Below are positions 45,571 to 54,115 of a stretch of DNA of 64,000 bases, piece after piece; positions within the stretch are counted from its first letter, which is position 1, and every line of letters starts with the position of its first letter. The DNA comes from Gemmatimonadota bacterium. Lineage in GTDB: Bacteria; JAAXHH01. The notes under the pieces are model-generated. The model made no database searches. It had not been told where the DNA came from and worked only from the letters and a program-made list of their open reading frames with translations. Both the position numbers and the translations under genes were made by a program. The stretch lies in the NCBI GenBank assembly GCA_009841265.1, contig VXMB01000007.1, positions 62,001-126,000 on the forward strand. Direction: 5' to 3'.

Positions 45571-46872
45571 CTAACGGTCTTCGATCGGAACGTACTGACA
45601 GACGTCGTCGCCGGTATAGATCTGGCGGGGACGGGCGATTTTCTGTTCCGGGTCGTCCAGCATCTCCGCCCACTGGGCCAGCCAGCCCACGGTGCGGGGA
45701 ATAGCGAAGAGCACCGGGAACATTTCGAGCGGGAAGCCCATGGCCTGGTAGATGAGACCCGAATAGAAGTCGACGTTCGGATAGAGTTGCCGGTTGACGA
45801 AATAATCGTCTTCAAGGGCGATCCGCTCGAGTTCCACGGCGACGTCCAGCAGCGTGTTCTTCTCGGTCACGCCCAGTACCCGGTGGGTCATCTCCTTGAG
45901 GATCTTGGCCCGGGGATCGTAGTTCTTATACACCCGGTGGCCGAACCCCATGAGCCGTATATCACCCTGCTTGACCTTCTTGATGTAAGCGGGCACGCGG
46001 CTGATGTGGCCGATTTCCTGCAGCATGTGCAGCACCTGCTCGTTCGCGCCGCCGTGCAGCGGACCGTACAGGCCGGCGGCGGCGGCGGCCACGGACACGT
46101 AGGGATCGGGCAGTGAACTGCCTACGCTCCGCATCGCGTTGGCGCTGCAGTTCTGCTCGTGGTCCACGTGCAGGATGAATACCACGTCCAGGGCCTTTTC
46201 CAGCACGGGATCGGGGGTGTACTTCTCCGTCATCTTGTACATCATGGACAGGAAGTTACCGCAGTACCCCAGGCCATTGTCCGGATAGGTGTAGGGAAAG
46301 CCCTGGCTGTGCCGGTACGCGAATGCGGCGATGGTCGGAATCTTGGCGATGAGCCGGTGGATCTGTTCGTTGCGGATCTCCACGTCACGTATCCGCTTCG
46401 CCTCGGGGTAGAATGTGGAAAGCGCGGCGACCGTGCTGATCAGGATCCCCATGGGATGGGCGTCGTAACGGAACCCGTCCATGAACTTCTTGATATTCTC
46501 ATGGACGATCGCGTGATGGGTGATGTCGTAGGACCATTCGTCCAGCTCGGTCAGGGTCGGCAGCATGCCGTGGACGATCAGGAAAGCGACTTCGAGAAAG
46601 GAACTGTTGACCGCCAGGTCCTCGATGGGGTAGCCCCGGTAACGCAGGATACCCTTTTCCCCGTCGATGTGAGTTATGCTGCTCCGGCAGGAGGCGGTGT
46701 TGGTGAATGCCGGGTCGTAACCCAGCAGCCCGAAGTCGTCTTCGGACACCTTGATCTGTCGAAAGACCGTGGTGGGGATCGCGGCGCCGTACCTGGGATA
46801 GGTCCCGTACTGGATCGGGACCTCGTATTTCTTGCCGGTCCGGTTGTCGATGACCGTCAACGTATCGGGCAT
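45571..46872 (-). CDS. gltA: citrate synthase
   Basis: 433-aa TCA-cycle enzyme that condenses oxaloacetate with acetyl-CoA. Landmarks: an N-terminal domain with a GYDPAF segment typical of Gram-negative hexameric citrate synthases, ILHVDHEQNCS, GLYGPLHGGANEQVL (catalytic His), MGFGHRVYKNYDPRA and the C-terminal RPRQIYTG. AGGAGG lies 9 bp before the ATG. A good promoter is found upstream. The length is normal. Confidence 0.97.
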   Translation of the reverse strand: MPDTLTVIDNRTGKKYEVPIQYGTYPRYGAAIPTTVFRQIKVSEDDFGLLGYDPAFTNTASCRSSITHIDGEKGILRYRGYPIEDLAVNSSFLEVAFLIVHGMLPTLTELDEWSYDITHHAIVHENIKKFMDGFRYDAHPMGILISTVAALSTFYPEAKRIRDVEIRNEQIHRLIAKIPTIAAFAYRHSQGFPYTYPDNGLGYCGNFLSMMYKMTEKYTPDPVLEKALDVVFILHVDHEQNCSANAMRSVGSSLPDPYVSVAAAAAGLYGPLHGGANEQVLHMLQEIGHISRVPAYIKKVKQGDIRLMGFGHRVYKNYDPRAKILKEMTHRVLGVTEKNTLLDVAVELERIALEDDYFVNRQLYPNVDFYSGLIYQAMGFPLEMFPVLFAIPRTVGWLAQWAEMLDDPEQKIARPRQIYTGDDVCQYVPIEDR

Positions 46873-46941
46873 GCAGTACGACCTCCTGTAAACAGGATGG
46901 AGAATGCGCAGGCACCGGGATTTTCGCGCCGTGAAAGCAAC

Positions 46942-46970
46942 AAATTAACGAATCGCGGCCCTTCGGTCAA
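46942..46970 (-). promoter_or_regulatory. sigma-70 promoter of citrate synthase
   Basis: Minus strand TTGACC, 17 bp, TAATTT, giving a leader of about 60 nt before the gltA ATG. Confidence 0.6.
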
Positions 46971-47051
46971 CCGATATTCGATTCCCAACCGGCCGTGTAA
47001 ATACATCCCTTGGCCGCCGCTCAAAAGGAGACGCGACCGCGTAGCAAGTCC

Positions 47052-47658
47052 ATGGCCATAGTAAAGATTCCCGCGGGGTATTATCAGCAGTTCGACGCCG
47101 ACCCATCCCTGGACCATCCGGGGCAGGGGTACGGGGGATGGCGGCATGCGGAAATAAGGATCGACACCGACCACACGGCATTCGTCGTCATGCACGCGTG
47201 GGATACCGGAAGCCCGGAGGACTACGCGGGATGGCACCGGGCCGTCGAGTATTTTCCCAGGGCGGAGAAGATATGCCGGGAAGTGTTTCCCCCGCTGCTC
47301 CGGGCGATACGATCGGCCTGAGCCGGAGGAAGGCGTGGCGGAGAACGGCCGGCAATTGGCCGCCCTATGCCGCGCCAACGGCATCAACCACTTGATCTAC
47401 ATGGGCTTTGCAATCAACTGGTGCCTGCTGATGTCGCCCGGGGGGATGCTGGACATGCGGCGTTACGGAGTCATCTGTTCCGCCATTCGCCAGGCCGTGA
47501 CTGCCGTGGAAAACCGGGAAACGGCGGCTACGGAAGCGGCCAAGGAACTCGCGCTGTGGCGGGTCGCCCTGGCGTTCGGCTTCGTATTCGAACTGCAGGA
47601 TGTCATGGAAATGCTGAATCGGGACCGGCCGCCGGCTAAGGGACCGTCCGCCGGCTAA
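47052..47658 (+). pseudogene. broken isochorismatase-like cysteine hydrolase (deletion plus frameshift)
   Basis: The first fragment (from ATG 47052, stop near 47321) keeps the N-terminal half of a cysteine hydrolase: YGGWRHAEI, HTAFVVMHAWD, VEYFPRAEKICREVFPPLL. The second (47335-47658, another frame) keeps the C-terminal half: LCRANGINHLIYMGFAINWCLLMSPGG with the nucleophile Cys, then WRVALAFGFVFEL. The middle of the domain, some 60-100 residues in ordinary members, is missing and the frames do not join. Both ends still look conserved, so the break may be recent, or two split peptides might be made. Confidence 0.75.
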
Positions 47659-47677
47659 AGGACCGGCCGCCGGCTAA
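47621..47677. repeat. three 19-bp tandem units supplying stop codons to two convergent genes
   Basis: Units gggaccggccgccggctaa, gggaccgtccgccggctaa, aggaccggccgccggctaa. Unit 2 holds the TAA of the plus-strand fragment. The ctaa of unit 3 supplies the TAG of ispG on the other strand. Confidence 0.92.
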
Positions 47678-48846
47678 GGATCAACCCAGCGGCCGTCCGA
47701 TTTGATCAGGCCGACCAGTTCGTCGACACCCTGTTCCTGCGGAACGCTCATCTTGACGCATTCCCGCCCGCGGTAGAGCGAGATGATCCCGTTGGCCCGT
47801 CCGACATATCCGTAATCGGCGTCGGCCATCTCTCCGGGACCGTTGACGATGCATCCCATGACGGCGATATCGAGGCCCGCGAGGTGGTCGGTAGCCGCCT
47901 TGACTTCCGCCAGCACGTGTTCCAGGTTGAACTTGGTCCGCCCGCAGGAAGGACATGCGATGAACTCGACCTTGGTTCGGCGCAGGCCCAGCGATTGGAG
48001 GATATCGTAACAGACCGGGATTTCGTTGGCCGGATCCTCGGCGAGTGATACGCGGATGGTGTCACCGAGCCCTTCGGCCAGCAGCGTGCCGATTCCCGAT
48101 GTGGACTTGATCCTGGCGTACTCGCCGTCGCCGGCCTCGGTGACACCGAGATGCAGGGGATAGTCCATGCCTTCTTCGTCCATACGGCTCGCCATGAGCC
48201 GGTTGGCCTGGATCATGACGGGCACGCGGGACGCCTTGAGCGAAACGATCAGGTTTCGGTAGTCCCGGGCCTCACAAACCCGGATGAATTCCAGCGCGGA
48301 CTCCACCATGCCGAGGGGCGTGTCTCCGTAGGTCACCGTCATGCGGTCCGACAGGGACCCGTGATTCACGCCGATGCGCATGGCGATGTCCCGTTCCCGG
48401 CAGACCTCGATAACCGGCGCCAGGTCTTCCTCCACTTTCCGTCTTGCCGCTTCGAATTCTTCCTGCGTGTACTCGATGGTATCGGCCAGCCGCTGGAACA
48501 CGAACAGGCCGGGGTTGATTCGCACTTTGTCGACGGACCGGGCGACTTCCTCGGCTATCCGGGTGCCCTGATGATGGACATCGGCGACCAGGGGCACGTC
48601 CACGCCCCTCAGGTCGAGGGTATGCTTGATTTCGCGCAGGCTGTGGGCATCCGCCAGCGTAGGCGTGGTCACCCGCACGATTTCACAACCGAGTTCGTGC
48701 AATCGGACGATCGCATCCACACACGCCGCCACGTCCCGCGTGTTCTCCGTGATCATCGATTGCACGGCAATCGGATGCGCGCCGCCGACCGTGATGTTTC
48801 CTACGCGTACTTCACGCGTCTGTCGCCGCGGATAAGTCATCTCCAT
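47674..48846 (-). CDS. ispG: 4-hydroxy-3-methylbut-2-enyl diphosphate synthase
   Basis: 390-aa iron-sulfur enzyme of the MEP isoprenoid pathway that reductively opens methylerythritol cyclodiphosphate. [17 protein letters not shown] start, [13 protein letters not shown], then [10 protein letters not shown] and the [4Fe-4S] ligands in [10 protein letters not shown] and [10 protein letters not shown] (C-x2-C plus C). The ATG at 48846 is chosen because AAGGAG lies 8-10 bp upstream; the SD region is tandemly doubled. Its TAG stop lies within a 19-bp repeat unit. Confidence 0.95.
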   Translation of the reverse strand: MEMTYPRRQTREVRVGNITVGGAHPIAVQSMITENTRDVAACVDAIVRLHELGCEIVRVTTPTLADAHSLREIKHTLDLRGVDVPLVADVHHQGTRIAEEVARSVDKVRINPGLFVFQRLADTIEYTQEEFEAARRKVEEDLAPVIEVCRERDIAMRIGVNHGSLSDRMTVTYGDTPLGMVESALEFIRVCEARDYRNLIVSLKASRVPVMIQANRLMASRMDEEGMDYPLHLGVTEAGDGEYARIKSTSGIGTLLAEGLGDTIRVSLAEDPANEIPVCYDILQSLGLRRTKVEFIACPSCGRTKFNLEHVLAEVKAATDHLAGLDIAVMGCIVNGPGEMADADYGYVGRANGIISLYRGRECVKMSVPQEQGVDELVGLIKSDGRWVDP

Positions 48847-48876
48847 GCGGTGAACTCCTTCGCGTTGAACTCCTTC
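48847..48876 (-). repeat. tandem duplication of the ispG Shine-Dalgarno region (2 x 15 bp)
   Basis: Read on the minus strand: GAAGGAGTTCAACGC then GAAGGAGTTCACCGC, directly followed by the ATG. The two units differ at one base, so two equivalent ribosome sites stand 15 nt apart. Confidence 0.88.
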
Positions 48877-48887
48877 CGGCTCTTCGT

Positions 48888-48915
48888 AACGTAAGTGACG
48901 ACAGGCGATTGTCAA
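48888..48915 (-). promoter_or_regulatory. candidate sigma-70 promoter of ispG
   Basis: Minus strand TTGACA, 16 bp, TACGTT, about 40 bp before the ispG start and just upstream of the doubled ribosome site. Confidence 0.5.
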
Positions 48916-49217
48916 TACCTTAATGCCGGGTTTCCGGCCCACGGGAATCGTCGAAGACCGCCGGCCATGCCTCGAATGCGCATGTCCGGTCTGTGGAGCG
49001 GAACACGTCGAAGTCCGCACGGTTCCGGATCGACACACTATAAGCGGGGAGGATGATTGATGAGAAGCTCCGGACCCGGCGGAACTCCGGTCCCGGTGGA
49101 GCTCCGGTTCCGGCGGAATCCCGGTCCCGGCGATTGCTCCAACAACGATCCATCCCCGCTTTGGAAACAAGGTGTAGCGGGCCTACGGGCCGCGCCCCGG
49201 CTTTCGCCGATGCATGA
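48916..49217. other. intergenic region with a 17-bp array, no supported gene
   Basis: About 300 bp between the ispG promoter and the 3' end of the sigma-factor gene. Apart from the array at 49069-49136 and a GC-rich inverted repeat near 49172-49190 (gcgggcc, ggcccgc-like), nothing is recognised. The open frame over it on the minus strand looks non-coding. Confidence 0.5.
49069..49136. repeat. four 17-bp tandem units
   Basis: ccggacccggcggaact, ccggtcccggtggagct, ccggttccggcggaatc and ccggtcccggcgattgc in strict 17-bp register. They lie in the gap beyond the sigma-factor gene. Confidence 0.9.
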
Positions 49218-49925
49218 CTACTCCTTCCTTCTGCGTCTACGACGCCTGGTGCCTTCACACACGCACTTGGTAAAGTGTTCGTAATCACGATACCTGCTCT
49301 GCATTTTTCGTCTGAGGCGATACATGCAGTCGTAGATCATCTGTCCCATGCGTTGTACGGACACCCCCATCAGTTCGGCAATGTCCTCCCTGGTCAGTTC
49401 GCCTTTAAGTTCCCTGACGTACATTTTCAGGACGGTCCGGCATCGCGGACCCGTGTAGTATTTAAGGGCGGTATGCAACAGGTAAATCTGTTCTTCTTCT
49501 TCCAGCTTCTTGAATAACCGGCCAGGACCGTTGTTCGGATTGGAGTCTACGATCTGCAGCCCCGACTCGGTGTTCGACGCAAACCAGTCAATATCGACAA
49601 ACTTGATTCCTCTCCCCCTTGCGACCCCCATCCGCGAAGGCATGGCGTCAAGACACTTGATCTTGGCGATGCGGATAACGTAGGTGCTCAATGCACTGCG
49701 GAATTCGAACTTTGGAAGACTCTGCAAGACCGCGATGAATATGTCATTGAGGATGTCTTCCTTTTCACCCGCCGGTATCCAGTACGCTTTTTTGTAAACC
49801 CAGAAGTGAACGGGCATGTCCGACATGAAAAACGATTTGTAGAGTAGACTCTGCGCATCCGATCGACCTTCGAGGCATGCGTGTATCAGATGGAAGTCCC
49901 CTGGCCTGTGTGGTTGCTTGTTCAT
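49218..49925 (-). CDS. ECF-like RNA polymerase sigma factor
   Basis: 235 aa. Region 2-like segment at about 15-100: LIHACLEGRSDAQSLLYKSFF, then EDILNDIFIAVLQSLPKFEFRSALSTYVIRIAKIKCLD. Region 4-like helix-turn-helix at about 180-220: LTREDIAELMGVSVQRMGQMIYDCMYRLRRKM. Region 3 is absent, as in ECF factors. The tail is strongly basic (RRRRRRRKE). The ATG at 49925 is taken; 25 more codons are open upstream. No anti-sigma gene adjoins it. It is transcribed away from the envelope operon starting near 50639, a natural target. Confidence 0.8.
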   Translation of the reverse strand: MNKQPHRPGDFHLIHACLEGRSDAQSLLYKSFFMSDMPVHFWVYKKAYWIPAGEKEDILNDIFIAVLQSLPKFEFRSALSTYVIRIAKIKCLDAMPSRMGVARGRGIKFVDIDWFASNTESGLQIVDSNPNNGPGRLFKKLEEEEQIYLLHTALKYYTGPRCRTVLKMYVRELKGELTREDIAELMGVSVQRMGQMIYDCMYRLRRKMQSRYRDYEHFTKCVCEGTRRRRRRRKE

Positions 49926-50638
49926 GGTCTCAAAGAAACTACCTTTCCATTGATTGAAAGCGCTTGAGATCGAAGGGCCGATCAAGCGCGACGGGTGCAT
50001 CCGGCACCGATTGAATACCCGGTTCGAAGTATCCGGTTACGGGTATACCACTACCCTGTTCCCACGGCCGTAGGATCTTTCGTGATTCCGACGGTGCAGG
50101 GACAAGGATGCCGGCAACTGACGCTGATTACAGTGGCACAGAAACAGTTCGCTGCTCCATCCACGGGCGACGCGGACATCACAACTGTCTTGCTGTACTG
50201 ATCGAGGCGGTAGATGGTACACGCCTGTATGCATCGAAGTGCAGACCGGATACCCAGGTGCTGCTTTTCCTTCGTATCGCAAACCGGTGACAGCCCCGTG
50301 GCGCCTTGTCGCGGCCGACCGGTTTCATGTACTGGTACGATGCATTCTAAGGCCGGTTTAGTGCATGGTGAGTGAAATGCCGTACCGGCCGTTCCATATA
50401 TCAGTATATAAAGATAACAATGTAAAGAACAGCTATATAAAATTAAATTAATTAAAATGTGAGCGTGTTCATTTAGCTTACAAAACGGTACTACATGGGG
50501 TTTATATGATTAGTCGAGGACAGTGAATGTAAACACGAATAGAAAATGGAAACTTGACAATTCAGTGGTTTATACGTTAACGTGCAATAATTCAATAGTG
50601 CAGTAGTGTGTCCGTTCGCCTGGAGCCAGGATTCGGTT
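49926..50638. other. long divergent region: AT-rich control region of the sigma factor and envelope operon
   Basis: About 710 bp without a supported gene. The part at about 50390-50600 is sharply AT-rich against the GC-rich background (tatatcagtatataaag, aaattaaattaattaaaa). It contains a perfect 8-bp inverted repeat AAACCGGT/ACCGGTTT (50281-50288 and 50318-50325). A TTGACA stands at 50554 and the palindrome ACGTTAACGT at 50574-50583. GGAAACTT at 50548-50555 resembles the -35 of some ECF promoters, without a convincing -10. Confidence 0.6.
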
Positions 50639-51820
50639 TTGCTTCAAGTCCCAACGTCTTACGCCAGAGGTTATGAAAAGGCGCGGTCCCTGAACCCGGA
50701 ATTCGCCGACAACTACATCCGGCACACCATGGTCGGCGACGAGGATCTGGATCCCGTGATGGATGAGCTTTCCGGTATGCCGCCCGGCGAGATGCACCAG
50801 TACATCCATGCGGGGCTGCACCAGGAGGAGGAATGGTTAAGTAAAGCGCCTGAAATCCTGCAGCGCTATTTCCGGGAGGTCGATTCGAAGATCCCCGAAT
50901 GGGTCGAATTCGAAGCCTTCCGCCCCGCCGTGGTCGGATTCCACAAGAACATGCCGGAAATCCTGGTGGCTTTCGTGACCGCGGCCCTGCTGGAAGGATT
51001 CACGACGCTCATCAGCAAGTCCTTCTACCTGACCGGGCGGGTTCATTCAGACAACGCAACCCGCCGGTTCAAGCAGAATAACCGTCATCTGCTGGAGATC
51101 TTCCTGCCCGGCGGCCTCCGCAGGGAAGGGGACGGCTACCGGCTTTCCGCCCGGATCCGTTTCGTGCATGCCATGGTACGCCGCCTGATGAAAGAGTCCG
51201 ACATATGGGACACCGGGGCCTGGGGCATGCCGCTGAGCGCAGCCCATATAGGCCTGGCGGTCAGTATTTTCTCGGCGCAGATCCTGAAGCATTCCATCTC
51301 GCTGGGCGCCATCTACTCCCAGGAAGAAAGGGAGAGTTTCGTAAAGGTCTTTCGGTACACCGGCTACATCATGGGCGTTCCGGAAAGCATCCTTATGAAG
51401 GACGAGAACGAAGCCCGGACGATCATCGATATCGGTTTCATGTGCGAACCGCCTCCAGACGAGCACTCCATCGCGAACGCGAACGCACTGATCCATGCCG
51501 GGCCGGCGCTGCTGAATATCACGGATCCCGATGAAGTGGCGGCCGCCCTCAAGACATTGTATAATATCTCCCGTGCCCTGCTGGGCCATGAACTGGCCGA
51601 TGCGCTGCGTTACCCGAAAAGCAGTACCTTTGGCGTCCTGGCCGCCCATCGCTTGAAAAACCGCATCAGCCGTGTGAAGAACCTGTTGTTGAAAACGAGA
51701 GGCCGGCAGACGAAACTGGACAATTTCTCGCAGATGCTTCAGCTTTCGGCTTACGACGATATCGGCATGAGCTACCGGCTTCCCGATAATGTAAAAGCGT
51801 CTGAATCCAGCAAATGGTAG
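50639..51820 (+). CDS. MpaB/rubber-oxygenase-like (DUF2236) protein
   Basis: 393 aa, mostly helical. It resembles the oxygenase-MpaB/latex-clearing-protein family (PF09995 type), whose members bind heme b through histidines. The diagnostic RxRFVHAMVRRLM segment is present (near 180), as are PLSAAHIGLAVSIFSAQIL and an ISLGAIYSQEERESFVKVFRYTGYIMGV core. Family members cleave or oxidize hydrophobic polyisoprenoid or lipid substrates. TTG with AGGA 7 bp upstream is taken; a GTG 33 bp earlier is also in frame. The RND gene follows after 9 bp. Substrate and heme binding are inferred. Confidence 0.68.
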   Translation: MLQVPTSYARGYEKARSLNPEFADNYIRHTMVGDEDLDPVMDELSGMPPGEMHQYIHAGLHQEEEWLSKAPEILQRYFREVDSKIPEWVEFEAFRPAVVGFHKNMPEILVAFVTAALLEGFTTLISKSFYLTGRVHSDNATRRFKQNNRHLLEIFLPGGLRREGDGYRLSARIRFVHAMVRRLMKESDIWDTGAWGMPLSAAHIGLAVSIFSAQILKHSISLGAIYSQEERESFVKVFRYTGYIMGVPESILMKDENEARTIIDIGFMCEPPPDEHSIANANALIHAGPALLNITDPDEVAAALKTLYNISRALLGHELADALRYPKSSTFGVLAAHRLKNRISRVKNLLLKTRGRQTKLDNFSQMLQLSAYDDIGMSYRLPDNVKASESSKW

Positions 51821-51829
51821 CGCGATCAA

Positions 51830-54115
51830 TTGCACCTGGATAACTACATCGACGCAATCCTGCGCCATCGCTGGCTTGTTATTTCGCTTACCTTGCTGTT
51901 CATGCTCGCCATGGCGGCCGGCGGCAGGAATATCACCGTCTCCAACGAGCATCGTGTCATGTTCGGCGAGAACAATCCCCAACTCGCCGCTTTCGATGCG
52001 CTGGAAGACATCTACTCCGTTTCGAACACCGCCCTGATCGCCATCGCACCCCGGGACGGTTCCGTCTTCACCCGCGAAGTGCTCGGCGTCGTCGAAGACC
52101 TCACCGAAACCGCCTGGTTCGCTCCGTACTCGACGCGGGTGAATTCCCTTACGAACTACTTTCACAGCGAAGCGATGGAAGACGACCTCATCGTAGGGCC
52201 GCTCGTCGAAGACGCCTCGTCGCTGGGCGAGGCCGACCTGGATCGCGTCCGGACGATCGCGCTGGGTTCCCGGGAAGTGGTCGGACGGCTCGTTTCTCCT
52301 GACGGCCGCGTGGCCGGCCTGGCGGTCAATTTCGTGCTGGGCGACAACCCGGATCTCGCTGTGATCGAGCTGACCGACTACCTGGACGGCATGCTGGACG
52401 ATGCGAGGGCGGCGAACGGGGACGTGGACTTCTACCTGACGGGCGACGTGGTCATGAACCGGGCCTTCGCCGATGCCACCCGAGACGACCTGGAAACTCT
52501 GCTGCCCATCGTCTTCGTCCTCATCGTGATCACCTCGACCCTGCTCATGAAGTCCTTTCTGGGAACCGGCATCATCATCATCATGATCGGTTTCGTGATC
52601 TCGACGACCATGGGGCTTGCCGGCTGGTTCCACACGGTATTCAGCCCGGTGAATTCAGGAGTGCCCATTATCGTCATGGCGATTTCCGTCGCCCAGGCGG
52701 TCCACATCATCACCCACACGCTCTCGGGTATAAGACGGGGGGAGGACCGGAACGCGGCGGTCGCGCAATCCATAAAGACGAACGCCTACCCGGTATTCCT
52801 GGCCTCGATCACCACCGCGATCGGGTTCCTCAGCCTGAACTTCTCGGATTCGCCGCCGTTTCACATTCTCGGCAACTTCGTGGCTTTCGGGGTGATCATC
52901 ACTTTCTTCTACGCTATGACACTCCTGCCCGCGCTGCTTTCGGTCCTTCCATTGCGGGCTCGTGCCGGCAGTTTCCGGCAACCCGTCTTCTTCGATCGGA
53001 TGGGTGATTTCGTCGTTTCCCGCAGGACACCGCTGCTCTGGTTCGTCGGGATATTAACGGTCGTCCTGATCACCGGCGTGCCCAGGAACGTATTGACCGA
53101 CAGCTGGCCGGATTACTTCGATGAACGCTACGAGTTCCGGCGGGATACGGATTACGTCATGGACAACCTGACCGGATTGCTGTCCATGGAGTATACGCTG
53201 GCCGCGGAGGAAGAGGGCGGGATCACCGATCCGGAATACCTGCGGCAGGTGGAGGCTTTCGCGGAATGGAACCGTAGTCAGCCAGAAGTGGGGCACGTGC
53301 AGGCTTTCACGGATATCATGAAGCGGCTGAACAAGAATATGAACGGCGACGATCCGGCCTTCTTCCGGATCCCCGATGCCCAGGATCTCGCATCGCAGTA
53401 CCTGCTCCTCTACGAATTGTCACTGCCCTTCGGCAGCGATCTGAACGACCGGATCGATGTGTCCAAGTCCGCGACGCGCATGACGGTCGTGATCCGCGGC
53501 CGGTCTAGCCAGGATCTGCAGGACCTGGCCGGCCGGGGCGAGACCTGGCTGCGCGAGAACGCGCCTGCGCTCGCGACCGAAGCCACCGGGCTGAGCGTGG
53601 TCTTCGCCCACATCTCCCAGCGCAACATCGAGTCGATGCTGCGCGGAACGGTGACCGCCATGGCGCTCATCTCGGTCATCCTCGTCCTGGTCTTCAGGAG
53701 TTTTCGCTTCGGCCTCATCAGCCTGTTGCCGAATTTCGTACCCGCGGCCATGAGCTTCGGGCTCTGGGGACACCTGGTCGGCGAAGTGGGCATCGCCTCG
53801 TCGGTGGTCATCGTCGTCGCCTTCGGCATCGTCGTAGACGATACGATCCACTTTCTCAGCAGGTATCTCCGGGCGCGCAAAGAGGAGGGCCTTTCGGCGG
53901 AAGACGCGGTGCGCGTTACCTTCCGGTCGGTGGGAAAGGCGTTGTGGACCACGACGCTGGTCCTTTCCGCCGGGTTCCTGGCCTTCGCGGGTTCAGGTTT
54001 CCAGGTTTCGTGGGCGCTCGGGCTGCTGGTCACCATCACCATAGGCTTCGCGATCATTGCCGATTTCCTGCTGCTTCCTCCCCTGCTTATGGCGCTTGAC
54101 AGGAGAAAATCATGA
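51830..54115 (+). CDS. RND-superfamily (MMPL/HAE3-like) exporter
   Basis: 761 aa with the RND duplication: a membrane helix near 15-30, a large periplasmic domain (about 35-215), five helices, then the same pattern again from about 405. The hallmark GIVVDDTIHFLSRYLRARKE lies in the second half, and SVAQAVHIITHTLSGIRRGE at the matching place in the first. No outer-membrane-factor or adaptor genes adjoin it, as usual for lipid- or hopanoid-exporting HAE3/MmpL types. TTG start. Its stop overlaps the next ATG (ATGA). Confidence 0.88.
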   Translation: MHLDNYIDAILRHRWLVISLTLLFMLAMAAGGRNITVSNEHRVMFGENNPQLAAFDALEDIYSVSNTALIAIAPRDGSVFTREVLGVVEDLTETAWFAPYSTRVNSLTNYFHSEAMEDDLIVGPLVEDASSLGEADLDRVRTIALGSREVVGRLVSPDGRVAGLAVNFVLGDNPDLAVIELTDYLDGMLDDARAANGDVDFYLTGDVVMNRAFADATRDDLETLLPIVFVLIVITSTLLMKSFLGTGIIIIMIGFVISTTMGLAGWFHTVFSPVNSGVPIIVMAISVAQAVHIITHTLSGIRRGEDRNAAVAQSIKTNAYPVFLASITTAIGFLSLNFSDSPPFHILGNFVAFGVIITFFYAMTLLPALLSVLPLRARAGSFRQPVFFDRMGDFVVSRRTPLLWFVGILTVVLITGVPRNVLTDSWPDYFDERYEFRRDTDYVMDNLTGLLSMEYTLAAEEEGGITDPEYLRQVEAFAEWNRSQPEVGHVQAFTDIMKRLNKNMNGDDPAFFRIPDAQDLASQYLLLYELSLPFGSDLNDRIDVSKSATRMTVVIRGRSSQDLQDLAGRGETWLRENAPALATEATGLSVVFAHISQRNIESMLRGTVTAMALISVILVLVFRSFRFGLISLLPNFVPAAMSFGLWGHLVGEVGIASSVVIVVAFGIVVDDTIHFLSRYLRARKEEGLSAEDAVRVTFRSVGKALWTTTLVLSAGFLAFAGSGFQVSWALGLLVTITIGFAIIADFLLLPPLLMALDRRKS

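Noticed and set aside
47052..47658. Two independent small genes
   Set aside because: Each piece alone lacks half of the hydrolase fold, and together they align end to end with one family, so a broken gene is simpler.
48920..49288. 122-codon minus-strand open frame between ispG and the sigma-factor gene
   Set aside because: It runs through the 17-bp array and into the sigma-factor gene in another frame, with no domain and no ribosome site.
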